Assembly (NCBI GenBank): GCA_947311845.1
Contig: CAMZMU010000041.1
Location: 119,808,100-119,872,099, forward strand
Source of the DNA: Poa pratensis
Taxonomy: Eukaryota > Streptophyta > Magnoliopsida > Poales > Poaceae
Direction: 5' to 3'
Length of the DNA: 64,000 nt
How positions within the stretch are numbered: the first letter of the stretch is position 1; the number at the start of each line of letters is the position of its first letter. The translations under genes and the position numbers were made by a program. The notes beneath the pieces are model-generated. The model was not told the DNA's origin and ran no database searches. It worked only from the letters and a program-made list of their open reading frames with translations. This document shows, piece after piece, positions 44,701 through 54,363 of this stretch.

Positions 44701-44740
44701 AAGATGGAAGGCTGGCTTAATTAAGCCAACCTTCCATCTT
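44701..44740. repeat. 40-bp near-perfect palindrome
   Basis: The arms AAGATGGAAGGCTGGCTTAA and TTAAGCCAACCTTCCATCTT meet at AATT with no loop and one mismatch. The palindrome lies near the right end of the CACTA element. Confidence 0.9.
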
Positions 44741-45201
44741 GGTAGGTTAGTTGCTTATAGGTTTAGAGTTCATGATTGTAGTCAAAGTGTAATAGGTGAT
44801 ATTACATTATGCCAATGTGTGATAGATATGATTGTAGTCAAATTGTAAACGTGATATTATTGTATACCAATGTAATGATGACATTTGTTCTATGTTATGA
44901 ATTGAATAACATTTTAGTGCATTGTGCAATCAGCCTTTCATGTATTGTGGCATATAATCGAAATATGAGAAAAGCTCAGTGCGAACGGGTGGATGGCAAA
45001 CTCCGTATCTGATGAAGGAAAACTAAACAAACGGAGGTCTGTGCACAACCGTTGCCAAATGGAGACCTCATCGGAAACGGTTTTAGCCTCCGTTACCGAT
45101 GAGAGCCTTCACATCAGTGACAGGGGCGGGGACACGGACCCTTTCTCCGTTTTCGATGGGTATTTAGCCCGTTTCCGATGTGTCGTTCTGTACTAGTGTA
45201 A

Positions 45202-46280
45202 CGAGATAAATAGAGAACACTATGTGCGCCCACTCATCTTGCCTTGCTGGGTCGGGCACGAGTTGAAGTATGCGTGTCACATGCGCATGAATGGTCCACC
45301 GAAATCCGGTCCATTTCCTTATAGGGGTGTGACCTCCTTATGTCGTTTGAAATTATTGTTCTTGCTCGTTAAGTCTACGAGTTGGATACCTAGTTGGTTT
45401 AGGACATGATCAGGACACGATATAGTTCGGTTCACCTACTAAAGATTCAACAAATCGGCCACCGCAAAAACACGCCAAACTGAGTAGTGTTTTCACCTCC
45501 TTTCGGTTTTTCATCGCCATCGTAGTCTATTCCACCCCGAGTGTCGGCGTGCTCACGCGAACAAGAGAGTGTGTCTCCGAACCTGCCGCCCTTGTGTTCT
45601 TGTATGCTAGATGGCGAATTATCTTTTTACGAAGCGCTTCGCGCGACAGCCCACGTTTTTCATCACGGGTCGTTTACCGTCGAAGTCGGGCGGTGCTGCA
45701 CTATCTTTAACGCCGTCCTCTTCGATTGGTCTTCGGCGATGTCGTCATCAATAAAATTACCACTACACCAATGTCTTCATCTATAAACGATTAATACGTG
45801 CGACATATGTCGACCTGCTCTTTAACTATGTCTGTTTTTTTTAAGGTAAAGCACTACTTTATTGATTAAATCACATCATTACATAGGGTCTGCCGGATAC
45901 ACTCCAGTGCAAAGTTTTCTGAAAACAGATAAAAATGTAAAGAGATATTTCTTAAAGTTGATTGATCTGCTATGTTTCAAGTGGAGTATTGACGAGAGAT
46001 ACACCTTTGTAAATGGCTTATTTCAAATAACTTACCGTTTCTATGATCGCGATTTTAAAAAAACAACAGAAAATCGTGTCTGAGATACACCTTTGTAAAT
46101 GGGCGACGTTGAAACTGTTCCGAGACACCATTTTTTTTTTTGCCGAAGCAAGTCAGGGAATGACTATGTAGCAGGTGCCTTATATTTGGCAAATGTGTAC
46201 GCAACTAGCAAACTCTCATCTAACATGCATGCATGCACAAAAACGCTGACGTGTGTGGGTGAGAAACGGCCATGCTTTGT
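45202..46280. other. Intergenic DNA with a LINE-like poly(T) end and a short duplication
   Basis: At 45834-45895, TTTTTTTTAAGGTAAAGCAC..TTTATTGATTAAATCAC looks like the reverse complement of a LINE 3' tail. Its other end and target repeat are not defined. A 21-bp motif GAGATACACCTTTGTAAATG(G) occurs at 45996-46016 and 46082-46102, 86 bases apart. No gene is seen. Confidence 0.45.
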
Positions 46281-47596
46281 ATGCATGCACTAAAAACCGA
46301 AACTGCTGACATCATCGCGTACTAAATGTGAAATTCGAAAATTCAAAATGTTTTGTAGCTCAAACCATTTATCCGATTTATGATCCGTTTTCACCGTTGG
46401 ACTAGTCACGTCGAGATCTTCGAAACTAGATCCATGTTGATATGTTCCGACGATATATTTTTTGGATCCAAAAGTTACCCACCCATTAACACCTAAGTTA
46501 CCGGGCTGTAGTATGTAAGTTACCCATCCAAGTAACGGTTAATTTTCGGTTCAAAAATATATTCCTTTTTTGATGTTCTTTTCGATTTTCCGCGTTTTGA
46601 AGTTACCACCTAGTTTCATAAGTGAGTTACCACTTTGTGGGACGCTAATTTTCGTGTACAAGTGAATAAGTAACTAAAACGCATGTGCAAGTCCATAAGT
46701 ATTATGGTGATAACTTTGTCAATTTCATGGTGACAACTATCCCCGTAAAACTGATGGATAACTCTATTATTAGTGGGTGGGTAACTATTATTAAGAGGGC
46801 ATGATAATTATATCGATTTTATGGTGGATAACTATAGCATGAATAAATGGACAATTCCATCAGTGAAGGGAAGCTAACTCTATGAGTAATGGATGGGTAA
46901 CTATTATTAAGAGGTCATGGTAACTATACGATTTTATGGTGGATAACTATAGCATAATAAAATGGATAATTCAATCAGTGAAGGGAAGGTAACTCTATAT
47001 GTACTGGGTGAGTAACTATATCATTAACACATGTGTAACTTTATCAGTACTAGGTGGGTAACTCCATCAGTACTAGGTTGGTAACTTTATCAGTACTAGG
47101 TGGGTAACTATTACCAATAGAGTCTTTTTATGGTGTAATTGTCACTATGAAATCGAGAGTTATCATTCTAATACTTATGAAGTTAAACGGGTGTTTTAGT
47201 GTATAGTTATCAACTTATGCATGATATATTTATCATCCCAACGTGATATTCACTTATGAATAACTAGGTGTGGTAACTTCAAAAATCGAAAAGAACAATT
47301 AAAAATGGTTCTATTTCAACCCGAAAACTAATCGTTAATATGGCCGGTAACTTACATACTACAGCATGGGTAACTTATATGTTACGGGTGGGTAACTTTT
47401 GGGTCCAAAAAAAAAGTTGTCGGAATATGTCAATATGGGATCTAATTTCGAAGATCTCGTCGCGACTAGCTCAGCGGTGAAAACGGATTCTAAATCGGAT
47501 AAACGGTTTGGGCTACAAAACTTTTTGAATTTCCGTATTTTATATTAAATGCGGTATGACATCAGCTTTTTGGCTTTTTGCGCATGCATGCATGCG
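46281..47596. mobile_element. Foldback-type DNA element with about 350-bp inverted repeats
   Basis: The left arm (46281 to about 46640) and right arm (about 47260-47596) are inverted copies at roughly 80% identity. They share TTTTGTAGC.CAAACC.TTTATCCGATTTA, CCGTTTTCACCG, ACGAGATCTTCGAAA and AAAAGTTACCCACCC. Both extreme ends carry ATGCATGC. No coding sequence is present. Long inverted arms with a repetitive core are usual for foldback or Mutator-like non-autonomous elements. Confidence 0.75.
46670..47120. repeat. Internal tandem array of GTAACT-containing units
   Basis: A unit of about 110 bp (GGGTAACTATTATTAAGAG...TTTTATGGTGGATAACTATAGCAT..) occurs twice (about 46780 and 46890). A shorter unit of about 22 bp with core TATCAGTACTAGGTGGGTAAC then occurs about four times up to 47110. 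GGTAACT recurs more than fifteen times over the whole core. Confidence 0.8.
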
Positions 47597-47868
47597 GAGG
47601 AGGCAATTTCTCTAACTCGTCCGTGCGCATGGAAAGTCTGAACGATTCCGCACCGTATGATCGAAAATCAACATGCCACGTTTCGTCTCGCGTTAAGCTA
47701 ACCATAAGGCGCCTTACGATTAGATTTTCTATTTGTTAATGGCTTTTTAGGACATATTAAGTGGGGAAGTAGCCCGACAAAAGAACATCGCCGGCGGTAG
47801 GCCGTAGGCCGATCGTGGTGAAGTAAAGAGTTGACGTGCTTGTTCATTTAGGAAATTAGGGAGGCAGT

Positions 47869-49250
47869 TCTTGCAAAAAGGCAAAAGTCTGAAACAAACC
47901 TTGATTTCGTAGTCCAAGTCTGAAACGAACCGTCACGTTCGAATCCCTGATTTTTGAACCCTGATCTTTCCGATCCCGGTCTTTCATGGATGTTTTCTGG
48001 CCAAGTTTCGTTTGTGTACTGGGATTAGCTGACCTGGAAAGGATTAGGGCGATAGATGGGTTAAGTGGGATTTGACGCCACGTTGGGCTGGTCCAGCATG
48101 TAAATGAACTGCTCATTATGTCCTTTTGTTTTTTTACTAGTTTTCGTCCTGGGCTAACTCTACTGAACCTGGTATATGGAACAGTGAGTGTGATATCTTG
48201 TCAATTAGGACTCCATGTACTAAAAATATTTCTTGCTATCAAATGTTGTGTTATTGGACAAACTGTTCACTTTTGCTACAGAATTACTACTCGTATTACA
48301 CAACTGAACTACCATACTCACTGATATAAGGCACAATGTATTTGCATTCATAGATGACACAGTTACATAAGTACATTGCCTGCATTTATATTTAGATATG
48401 ACACTAAGTACATTCTCTGCAATTACATTCAGAGATAACACTGCACACACAACATAGTCTATTACATCCAGAAGTCTTCCAATTCAGTTGTTGTCTCATT
48501 GTTGCTTCCTTCGGCAGCCTCATTTGCATTCAGTTGTTTTGGTCGTGGCTACAGAGCATCGCAGCTTCATCCTCCACCCTGTATTCACATGAGAACAAAT
48601 TAGACAGAACTTGAGGTGTGTAAAACAGACAAAAAGAGAGCGCGAGATCAAGAAACCGAGTTCGCCAATTAGCGCACGACGTTGTAGCAGTTCATCGCGG
48701 GCTCATACAATCGGATTTGCTCGACACTGCACCGGCGAGCGGCAAGCTATAGCCTCAACTATGTGCACTTGATGGAGGTGCGTCGGATGAGCACCTCTTC
48801 TCGGCGACCACCTCTTCTCTACCCGCGCCTCCGTGCGACAAGGGTGCACTGGACGAGGCTCCGCCGGGCGCCTCTCCTCACTTCCCCCCAGTCGGCGCCT
48901 CGCCTCTCCTCCCTCACTTCGCCCGCGCCACTCTCGCAACCTATTTCATTCCCCACGAAGAGGGCATCGTACGGGATTGGGAGATGTGGGAACGAACATG
49001 TTTGCTTGTGGGTTTTGGGCCGAAATGGCCAGCCCACCATGACATCCCACTTAACCCATCTGTCCTCTAATCCCTGCCACGCCACAAAAAAAACCAATCC
49101 CAGTGCACAAACGAAACTTGGCCAGAAAACATTCAGGAAAGACCGGGATCGGAAAGATCAGGGTTCAAAATCAGGGATTCGAACGTGAGGGTTCATTTCA
49201 GACTTGGACTACGAAATCAAGGTTTGTTTCAGACTTTTGCCTTGCAAAAA
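47869..49250. mobile_element. Long-inverted-repeat (Mutator-like) element with GC-rich interior
   Basis: The left arm (47869 to about 48075) and right arm (about 49040-49250) are inverted copies at about 90% identity for some 200 bp, sharing GGCAAAAGTCTGAAACAAAC, CTTGATTTCGTAGTCCAAG, GATCTTTCCGATCCCGGTC and TTTTCTGGCCAAGTTTCG. The interior includes a GC-rich segment (48700-48960) open on both strands, as if a gene 5' end had been captured (Pack-MULE style). No target duplication is clear, and no transposase is seen. Confidence 0.75.
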
Positions 49251-49750
49251 TATTTGACCAATTTGCGTCCTCGCATCCTTCGCGGGGAGAGGGAAAGCAT
49301 TTTGTGCGTGTTCATTCTGAAGATTAGAACTAGCGAGGAAAGTTGAGAGAAAGTTGATGATTTCAGGCTTCAGAATGTATTCTAAATCTCTATTGCACAT
49401 TTGCACACCCTTGTGAGAATGGACAATCCCCGGCTAAGGTTAGATCAAGATCCTCCATTCGGGTTGGGAAAAAAACGCAAAACAAATTAACCAACGCCTC
49501 TGCTTTCTTTAGCAAACTCTGCATAGCTAAAAGAAGATGGAGAAGGGGAGGAAGACTCTTTCAAATCATGCGTCCTCAACTTCGGGCCACCTCTACCCTC
49601 TCTAACACCTCCTCCATTCCCTATCCTCTCTCTCTCTCTCTACCATTGCATGCCCTAACGACCGAAGCGTCGTCGTGCGCGCGGAGGAGCATCCGATCCG
49701 CCATTGCTGCACGGAGCTCCATCGGCTTCCGTTGCTGCTAGCCGAGAGAG

Positions 49751-51912
49751 ATGGAGAGGATACCGATACCCATCGTGATGGTGCCGCAGAAGTCGAGCAG
49801 CTTCTCGCAGGCCACCGTCCGCGAGGAGAAGCTCGGCCGCAACCTCTCCCTCGGCGCCATCAAGCTCACCGAGCACATTGAGCGCGTCAAGAAGGACGCG
49901 GAAGATGCCGCGGCTGCCGCCACCCCCGATAAGGACAAGGATTCGGCAACAGACGGGGGAGAGGGTGACGCCGCCGCCCTGGCCGTGGACGGCGAGATGC
50001 CGGCGCCGCCAGTGCATGAGGAGCCGAACCTCGCCGAGCTGTCGGCCGAGATCGACGCCTTCCTCGCCAGCCGAGACGGGGACGCACCGCTGAGCATCTC
50101 GGAGGTGACGCTCGACAGGTTCGCCTCCGCTGTGGAGGTGGAGATCGCGCAGTCCGAGGGCGACGAAGACAAGTGGGCGCCCGGGGAGGACGGCAAGGAT
50201 CCGCCGCTCCTCGCCGCGATCAAGCGCATCTCCACGCTCGCGTCCTCGCTCACCGCGACCGGCGGCGGCAATGGCATAGAAGGGGCTGTCCGGTACACCA
50301 TCGGCGTGCACCGCGTCACCGGCGTGCTCCACCGTACCATGACGTTCGTCGAGGACGAGTTCCACGCGATGCTCGAGGACCCCCTCGTCGCCATGATATC
50401 CCACGCCACCGATCCCGGCAGCGCCAGCGCCAAGAACATGAGGCGTCCGCCGTCGTTCGGGCATGCCGCCGGCGCCGAGTCAGACCGGTGCGCCATGCCT
50501 TCCTCGGAGGGCGCCAGTGGCGGCGGCGATGCGTCCCAGCCGTTCCCCGCGGAGACCGTGGAGCGGCTCCGCGCCATGGTGGACGCCATGGTCACGGCGG
50601 GGTACGAGACTGAGTGCACGGAGGTGTTCCTTGTGGCCAGGCGGAACGCGCTGGACGCGGGGCTGCTGAGCCTCGGGTACGAGAAGGCGAGCATCGACGA
50701 CGTGGTGAAGATGGCGTGGGAGGGGCTCGAGACGGAGATCGGGACGTGGATCAAGGCGTTCCGCCACACCGTCAACGTTGGCCTCTCCGCCGAGCACGAC
50801 CTCTGTGCCCGCGTCTTCGCCGGCAGCAACACCGCCCTCGGGCGCGACATCTTCGCGGACCTCGCACGCTGCGCCATGCTCCAGATGCTCAACTTCACGG
50901 AGGCCGTGGCCATGACCAAGCGCGCCGCCGAGAAGCTATTCAAGGTGCTGGACATGTACGAGGCCATCCGCGACGGGGCACCCATCGTCGACGCGTACCT
51001 GTCCTCCTACGCGACACCGGAAAACGGCGGCGAGAGAAGCAGCAGCGGCGCCGAGGCGCTGGCCGACCTCAAGTCGGAGCTCGCGTCCGTGCGTGCACGC
51101 CTGGGCAAGTCGGCGGCCGCCATCTTCTGTGACCTTGAGAGCTCCATCCGTGCCGACGCTGGCAAGCAGCCGGTGCCGGGTGGCGCGGTGCACCCGCTGA
51201 CGCGCTACTTGATGAACTACCTCAAGTACGTGTGCGAGTACAAGAACACCCTGGAGCAGGTGTTCCGGGAGCACCACCGGCCGGACTCCGACGACGCCCC
51301 CGGGCACGACAGCGAGAGCAGCAACCCGTTCGCGGTGCAGCTGATGGAGGTGATGGAGCTCCTCCACGGGAACCTGGAGGCCAAGTCGAAGCTGTACAAG
51401 GACCTGGCGCTGAGCAGCATCTTCCTGATGAACAACGGGCGGTACATGCTGCAGAAGATCCGGGGTCGCCGGAGATCAACGCCGTGGTCGGCGAGGCGTG
51501 GGCGCGGAAGCGGTCGACGGACCTCCGGCAGTACCACAAGAACTACCAGCGCGAGACGTGGGGACGCGTGCTGAACGTGCTCCGCGACGACGGCGGGATC
51601 ACCGTGAAGGGGCACGTGTCGAAGCCCGTGCTGAAGGAGCGGTTCAAGCAGTTCAACGCCGCCATGGACGAGATCCAGCGGACGCAGGGCGCGTGGGTGG
51701 TGAGCGACGAGCAGCTGCAGTCGGAGCTCAGGGTGTCCATCGCCGCCGTCATCGTGCCGGCATACCGGTCGTTCCTTGGGCGCTTCTCGCAGCACTTCAC
51801 CGCCGGGAGGCAGACGGAGAAGTACATCAAGCTAAGCGGAGAGGACCTGGAGGGCATCATCGAAGAGCTCTTCGAGGGCAACGCCGTGTCCATGACCCGG
51901 AGAAGAAATTAA
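49751..51912 (+). CDS. EXO70: EXO70 exocyst subunit (probably class C), with a one-base frameshift
   Basis: From the ATG at 49751 the frame runs about 570 codons in register, then shifts. The sequence has NLAELSAEIDAFLASRDGD and LDRFASAVEVEIAQSEGDEDKW, which resemble class C EXO70 N-termini. The Pfam Exo70 region follows, with VNVGLSAEHDLCARVFAG, VHPLTRYLMNYLKYVCEYKNTLEQVF and LSSIFLMNNGRYMLQKI. At about 51462, in a GGGG run, one base appears missing. The correct continuation lies one frame over (EINAVVGEAWARKRSTDLRQYHKNYQRETW to KYIKLSGEDLEGIIEELFEG) and stops at 51912. Total length would be about 720 residues, somewhat long for EXO70. The protein tethers secretory vesicles at the plasma membrane via the exocyst. 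It is intronless, as most plant EXO70s are, with high GC. The shift is either true inactivation of the C-terminal lipid-binding part or a sequence error. Confidence 0.92.
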
Positions 51913-51930
51913 CCAGAGTAACAGAACAAA

Positions 51931-51953
51931 TCCATCCATCCATCCATCCATCG
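51931..51953. repeat. (TCCA)n microsatellite in the EXO70 3' UTR
   Basis: Five to six TCCA units lie about 20 bases after the stop codon. A (TG)n tract follows at 52084-52100. Confidence 0.9.
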
Positions 51954-52960
51954 GGCGGTACCGGGACGGCGGCCTCCTCTTCCCTTGAAATCGGCAACAA
52001 AATGTACCTCTGTTCTTACGGTTTTGCTCTGTTTCTCTTACTGCGTCGAGTAACTAATCCTCCTCAGTCGCGGCAGACAGATGTGTGCGTGTGTGTGTGT
52101 CCGTTGATCCATCCAAGCGTTGATGCCTGTTGATTAATTACATGTTTATATAGTAACATTCTTGATTCTTTCTGAGTGGCCAGCCGTATTTTTCTATACG
52201 CGATGTTGCATGCATGTCTCGAGAATCCTATAGCTCCATGAAGTATATAAAACTGGATCTTGATCCGATCATGGCGGACTGTCACACTGGCTGCTGCATA
52301 TGGAGCTCACGTTGTTCTGTGCTGCATGATTTGTTTGACTTCATCCTTCATATTTTTATTTTCATATCGTAAAAATGGTTGCACAAACCTGATGGTACAT
52401 GGGAATATATGGTTGCCCAAACCTTTTTTTTAGATTAAATGCTGCGATTTCATTCAAACACGCAAACCTGATGGCAGATGAGAAATGACATGTGAAATTG
52501 GGAAGGTAGAACCAGTCCGTGAGAGCACTTTGCAAGTTTGAGCTTTTGAACATCGAATTGAGCTCTTATACATTCAACTAGTTGTTTTGCACGTGCAACG
52601 CACGTCTCCAAAATATAACACAACATACGTTCTTTTGAATGACATTCCTCTTTCTAATGAGTTACTTTTTATGGAGTTTTAATATGTTATATACAAGTCT
52701 GTCAATTCAAATGCACACACGTGTTGATCCAAATGAAGCATAGCAATGTGAAGACAACATCTAAAAAAATGATATAAACTATGCTGATACACAAATTGTG
52801 TACCTACTTACGTGCATTGTCTCTTTAAACAGAAATAATGTGTATACAAAACGCTACTCTTTTTTTTACTCTAAATTACAATTAAAGATAATAACTTCTA
52901 TATATAAAAAGAACCAGATTTGTTACAAAACCGGAGGACCCTAAAAGGATTTAGTGACAG
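51954..52960. other. Intergenic DNA with a possible short LINE remnant
   Basis: At 52425-52460, TTTTTTTTAGATTAAATGCTGCGATTTCATTC resembles an inverted LINE 3' tail. CAAACCTGATGG lies on both sides (52385 and 52465). GCACGTGCAACGCACG at 52594 is a palindromic motif. No gene is seen. Confidence 0.4.
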
Positions 52961-52967
52961 CAGTGCA

Positions 52968-54363
52968 GACTTTTAATCGACACGAAACTCAAGCTTCACC
53001 TGCTTCAGCACCATCGATCCCTTCAATGTCATCCCACCCCACATCGGGCTTCTCAAGAATATCTGTGAATGGAACTTGGCCTGATGCGTGCGGAGTTCCT
53101 GATCGACTCATTGTTAGCGACGGTGACGTCCCCACCGTAGCCTCCTGGTATCCGCCGATGAAGCATACCTGTTCGGCAGTGTCCTGGCTGCGTGGATCTC
53201 CTCCATGCTGGCAACATATCAATTCCAAAGGGTGCTGTGAGATATTGTTAGCTGGCAGCTCAACAAAATGAAATTCCAAATACCTTTGAAGAAAAAAATT
53301 CCCATAATATATTAAACCATGTTAAACAATTCTATTAAAAGAAACGGTCAAATATCCAAAATCCATAACCAGCCAGTGATTTTCAAAAGTGTTCTGTGAG
53401 ATAAGACATGGCAAGGAAAACCAGAGACTAAATCCTACATTGCCACCAGCCAGCGATTTTCAAAAGTGTTCTGTGAGATAAGACATGGCAAGGAAAAACA
53501 GAAACTAAATCCTACATTGCCACCAGCCAGCGATTTTCAAATTGCCACCAGCCAGCGATTTTCAAATTGCCACCAGCCAGCGATTTTCAAAAGTGTTCTG
53601 TGAGATAAGACATGGCAAGGAAAATCAGAGACTAAATCCTACATTGCCCCGACTTATATCCACCCATGCAATGTAGCAGGAGATGCATTGCTAGGGTAAT
53701 TTGAAAACACTCATATTAATAGCTAGGTGGTATGCAGCACATCCTACTACTTGGGAGATTTTGCCAACCGACTTTAAGAAGACAAATTAGTACAAGTTCT
53801 CATAAACAATTTATGACATAATCTTCATAGCAGAGAAAGAGAATTGACCAGTACTGACGCTAACAAGACGAATTAGGACTCAAAGTTCTGAAAAACTTTG
53901 CAAGGGGATGGACATAAATTATGACTGAAGTATACTGTATCAAGTTTTTCCATAGAAAAGTTGGTCATGATGCATGACATTGCAAATTACAACACTAAAG
54001 GGCACAATTCGCTCAGCGGGGCAACACATAGATTGAATAATATACAATTCGATCATCATTATGCAATCACAGGTTTAATATGTATAATTGAGATAAATAG
54101 ATGCATCATTATATGAAAACATGTATTGGTGCATGTGTAAAGGGAAAGTTCACCAAAATTAGCCTAAATAAATTACCTGTGAGACCACGGCTGAGAGGAG
54201 CAGAACCAAACACCATACCCAATCGGAACTTAGAAGAACACTGGTACAATATCTCTCCAGAGTCCAATTTCTTTGACAATTCTTGAATGCGCTCATTATT
54301 GTGGCTTTGGACCTCACAGACTTTGCACCAGTGTATAGGTTCTCCACGGTTTCTATTGGACAT
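52968..54363 (-). CDS. Possible multi-exon gene, minus strand (hypothetical)
   Basis: Exon-like pieces have consensus borders. About 54361-54176 has acceptor TCTGTAG and donor CACAG|GTAATT, reading MSNRNRGEPIHWCKVCEVQ through to RLGMVFGSAPLSRGLTG. The piece 53283-53169 has acceptor CTTCAAAG and possible donor CAG|GTATGC, reading EFHFVELPANNISQHPLE. Open sequence then continues to a stop at 52989 (FTDILEKPDVGWDDIEGIDG). Between the first two lies a minisatellite (53366-53648), which would be intronic. A 5' exon may lie near 55090-55010, ending at a GTGAGT donor. I do not recognise the protein, and the joins are unproven. Confidence 0.35.
53366..53648. repeat. Composite minisatellite (about 82-bp unit with an expanded 27-bp subunit)
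   Basis: Three long units start at about 53369, 53445 and 53568, sharing AGCGATTTTCAAAAGTGTTC and GACATGGCAAGGAAAA. Between the second and third long units the leading part ATTGCCACCAGCCAGCGATT is repeated on its own two extra times, a second level of slippage. Confidence 0.88.

Larger units (their letters stand above)
40042..45198. mobile_element. CACTA (En/Spm) transposon carrying host gene fragments
   Basis: The left end begins CACTAGTACAGAACGACACA. The right end is its perfect inverted copy over at least 25 bases, ending TACTAGTG. The target duplication is TAA (40039-40041 and 45199-45201). Subterminal repeats with CCGTTTCC, CGGTTACC or CAACGG cores are frequent in both end regions (for example 40190-40280 and 45060-45180). 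No transposase is seen in the 5.2 kb, so it is non-autonomous. Cargo includes a B3-domain gene, a Mutator-like insertion, a coding minisatellite and an exonuclease gene, the last two or three probably captured. Confidence 0.93.

Noticed and set aside
46480..47400. CRISPR-like regular repeats
   Set aside because: Repeat units are degenerate, variable in length and without constant-size spacers, and the surroundings are a eukaryotic foldback element.
48703..49188. Coding frames between the arms of the element at 47869-49250
   Set aside because: They overlap each other on both strands and run into the inverted repeat arm.
49751..51912. Treating EXO70 as two adjacent genes
   Set aside because: The second part begins in mid-domain with no promoter or ATG, and aligns as the continuation one frame over.
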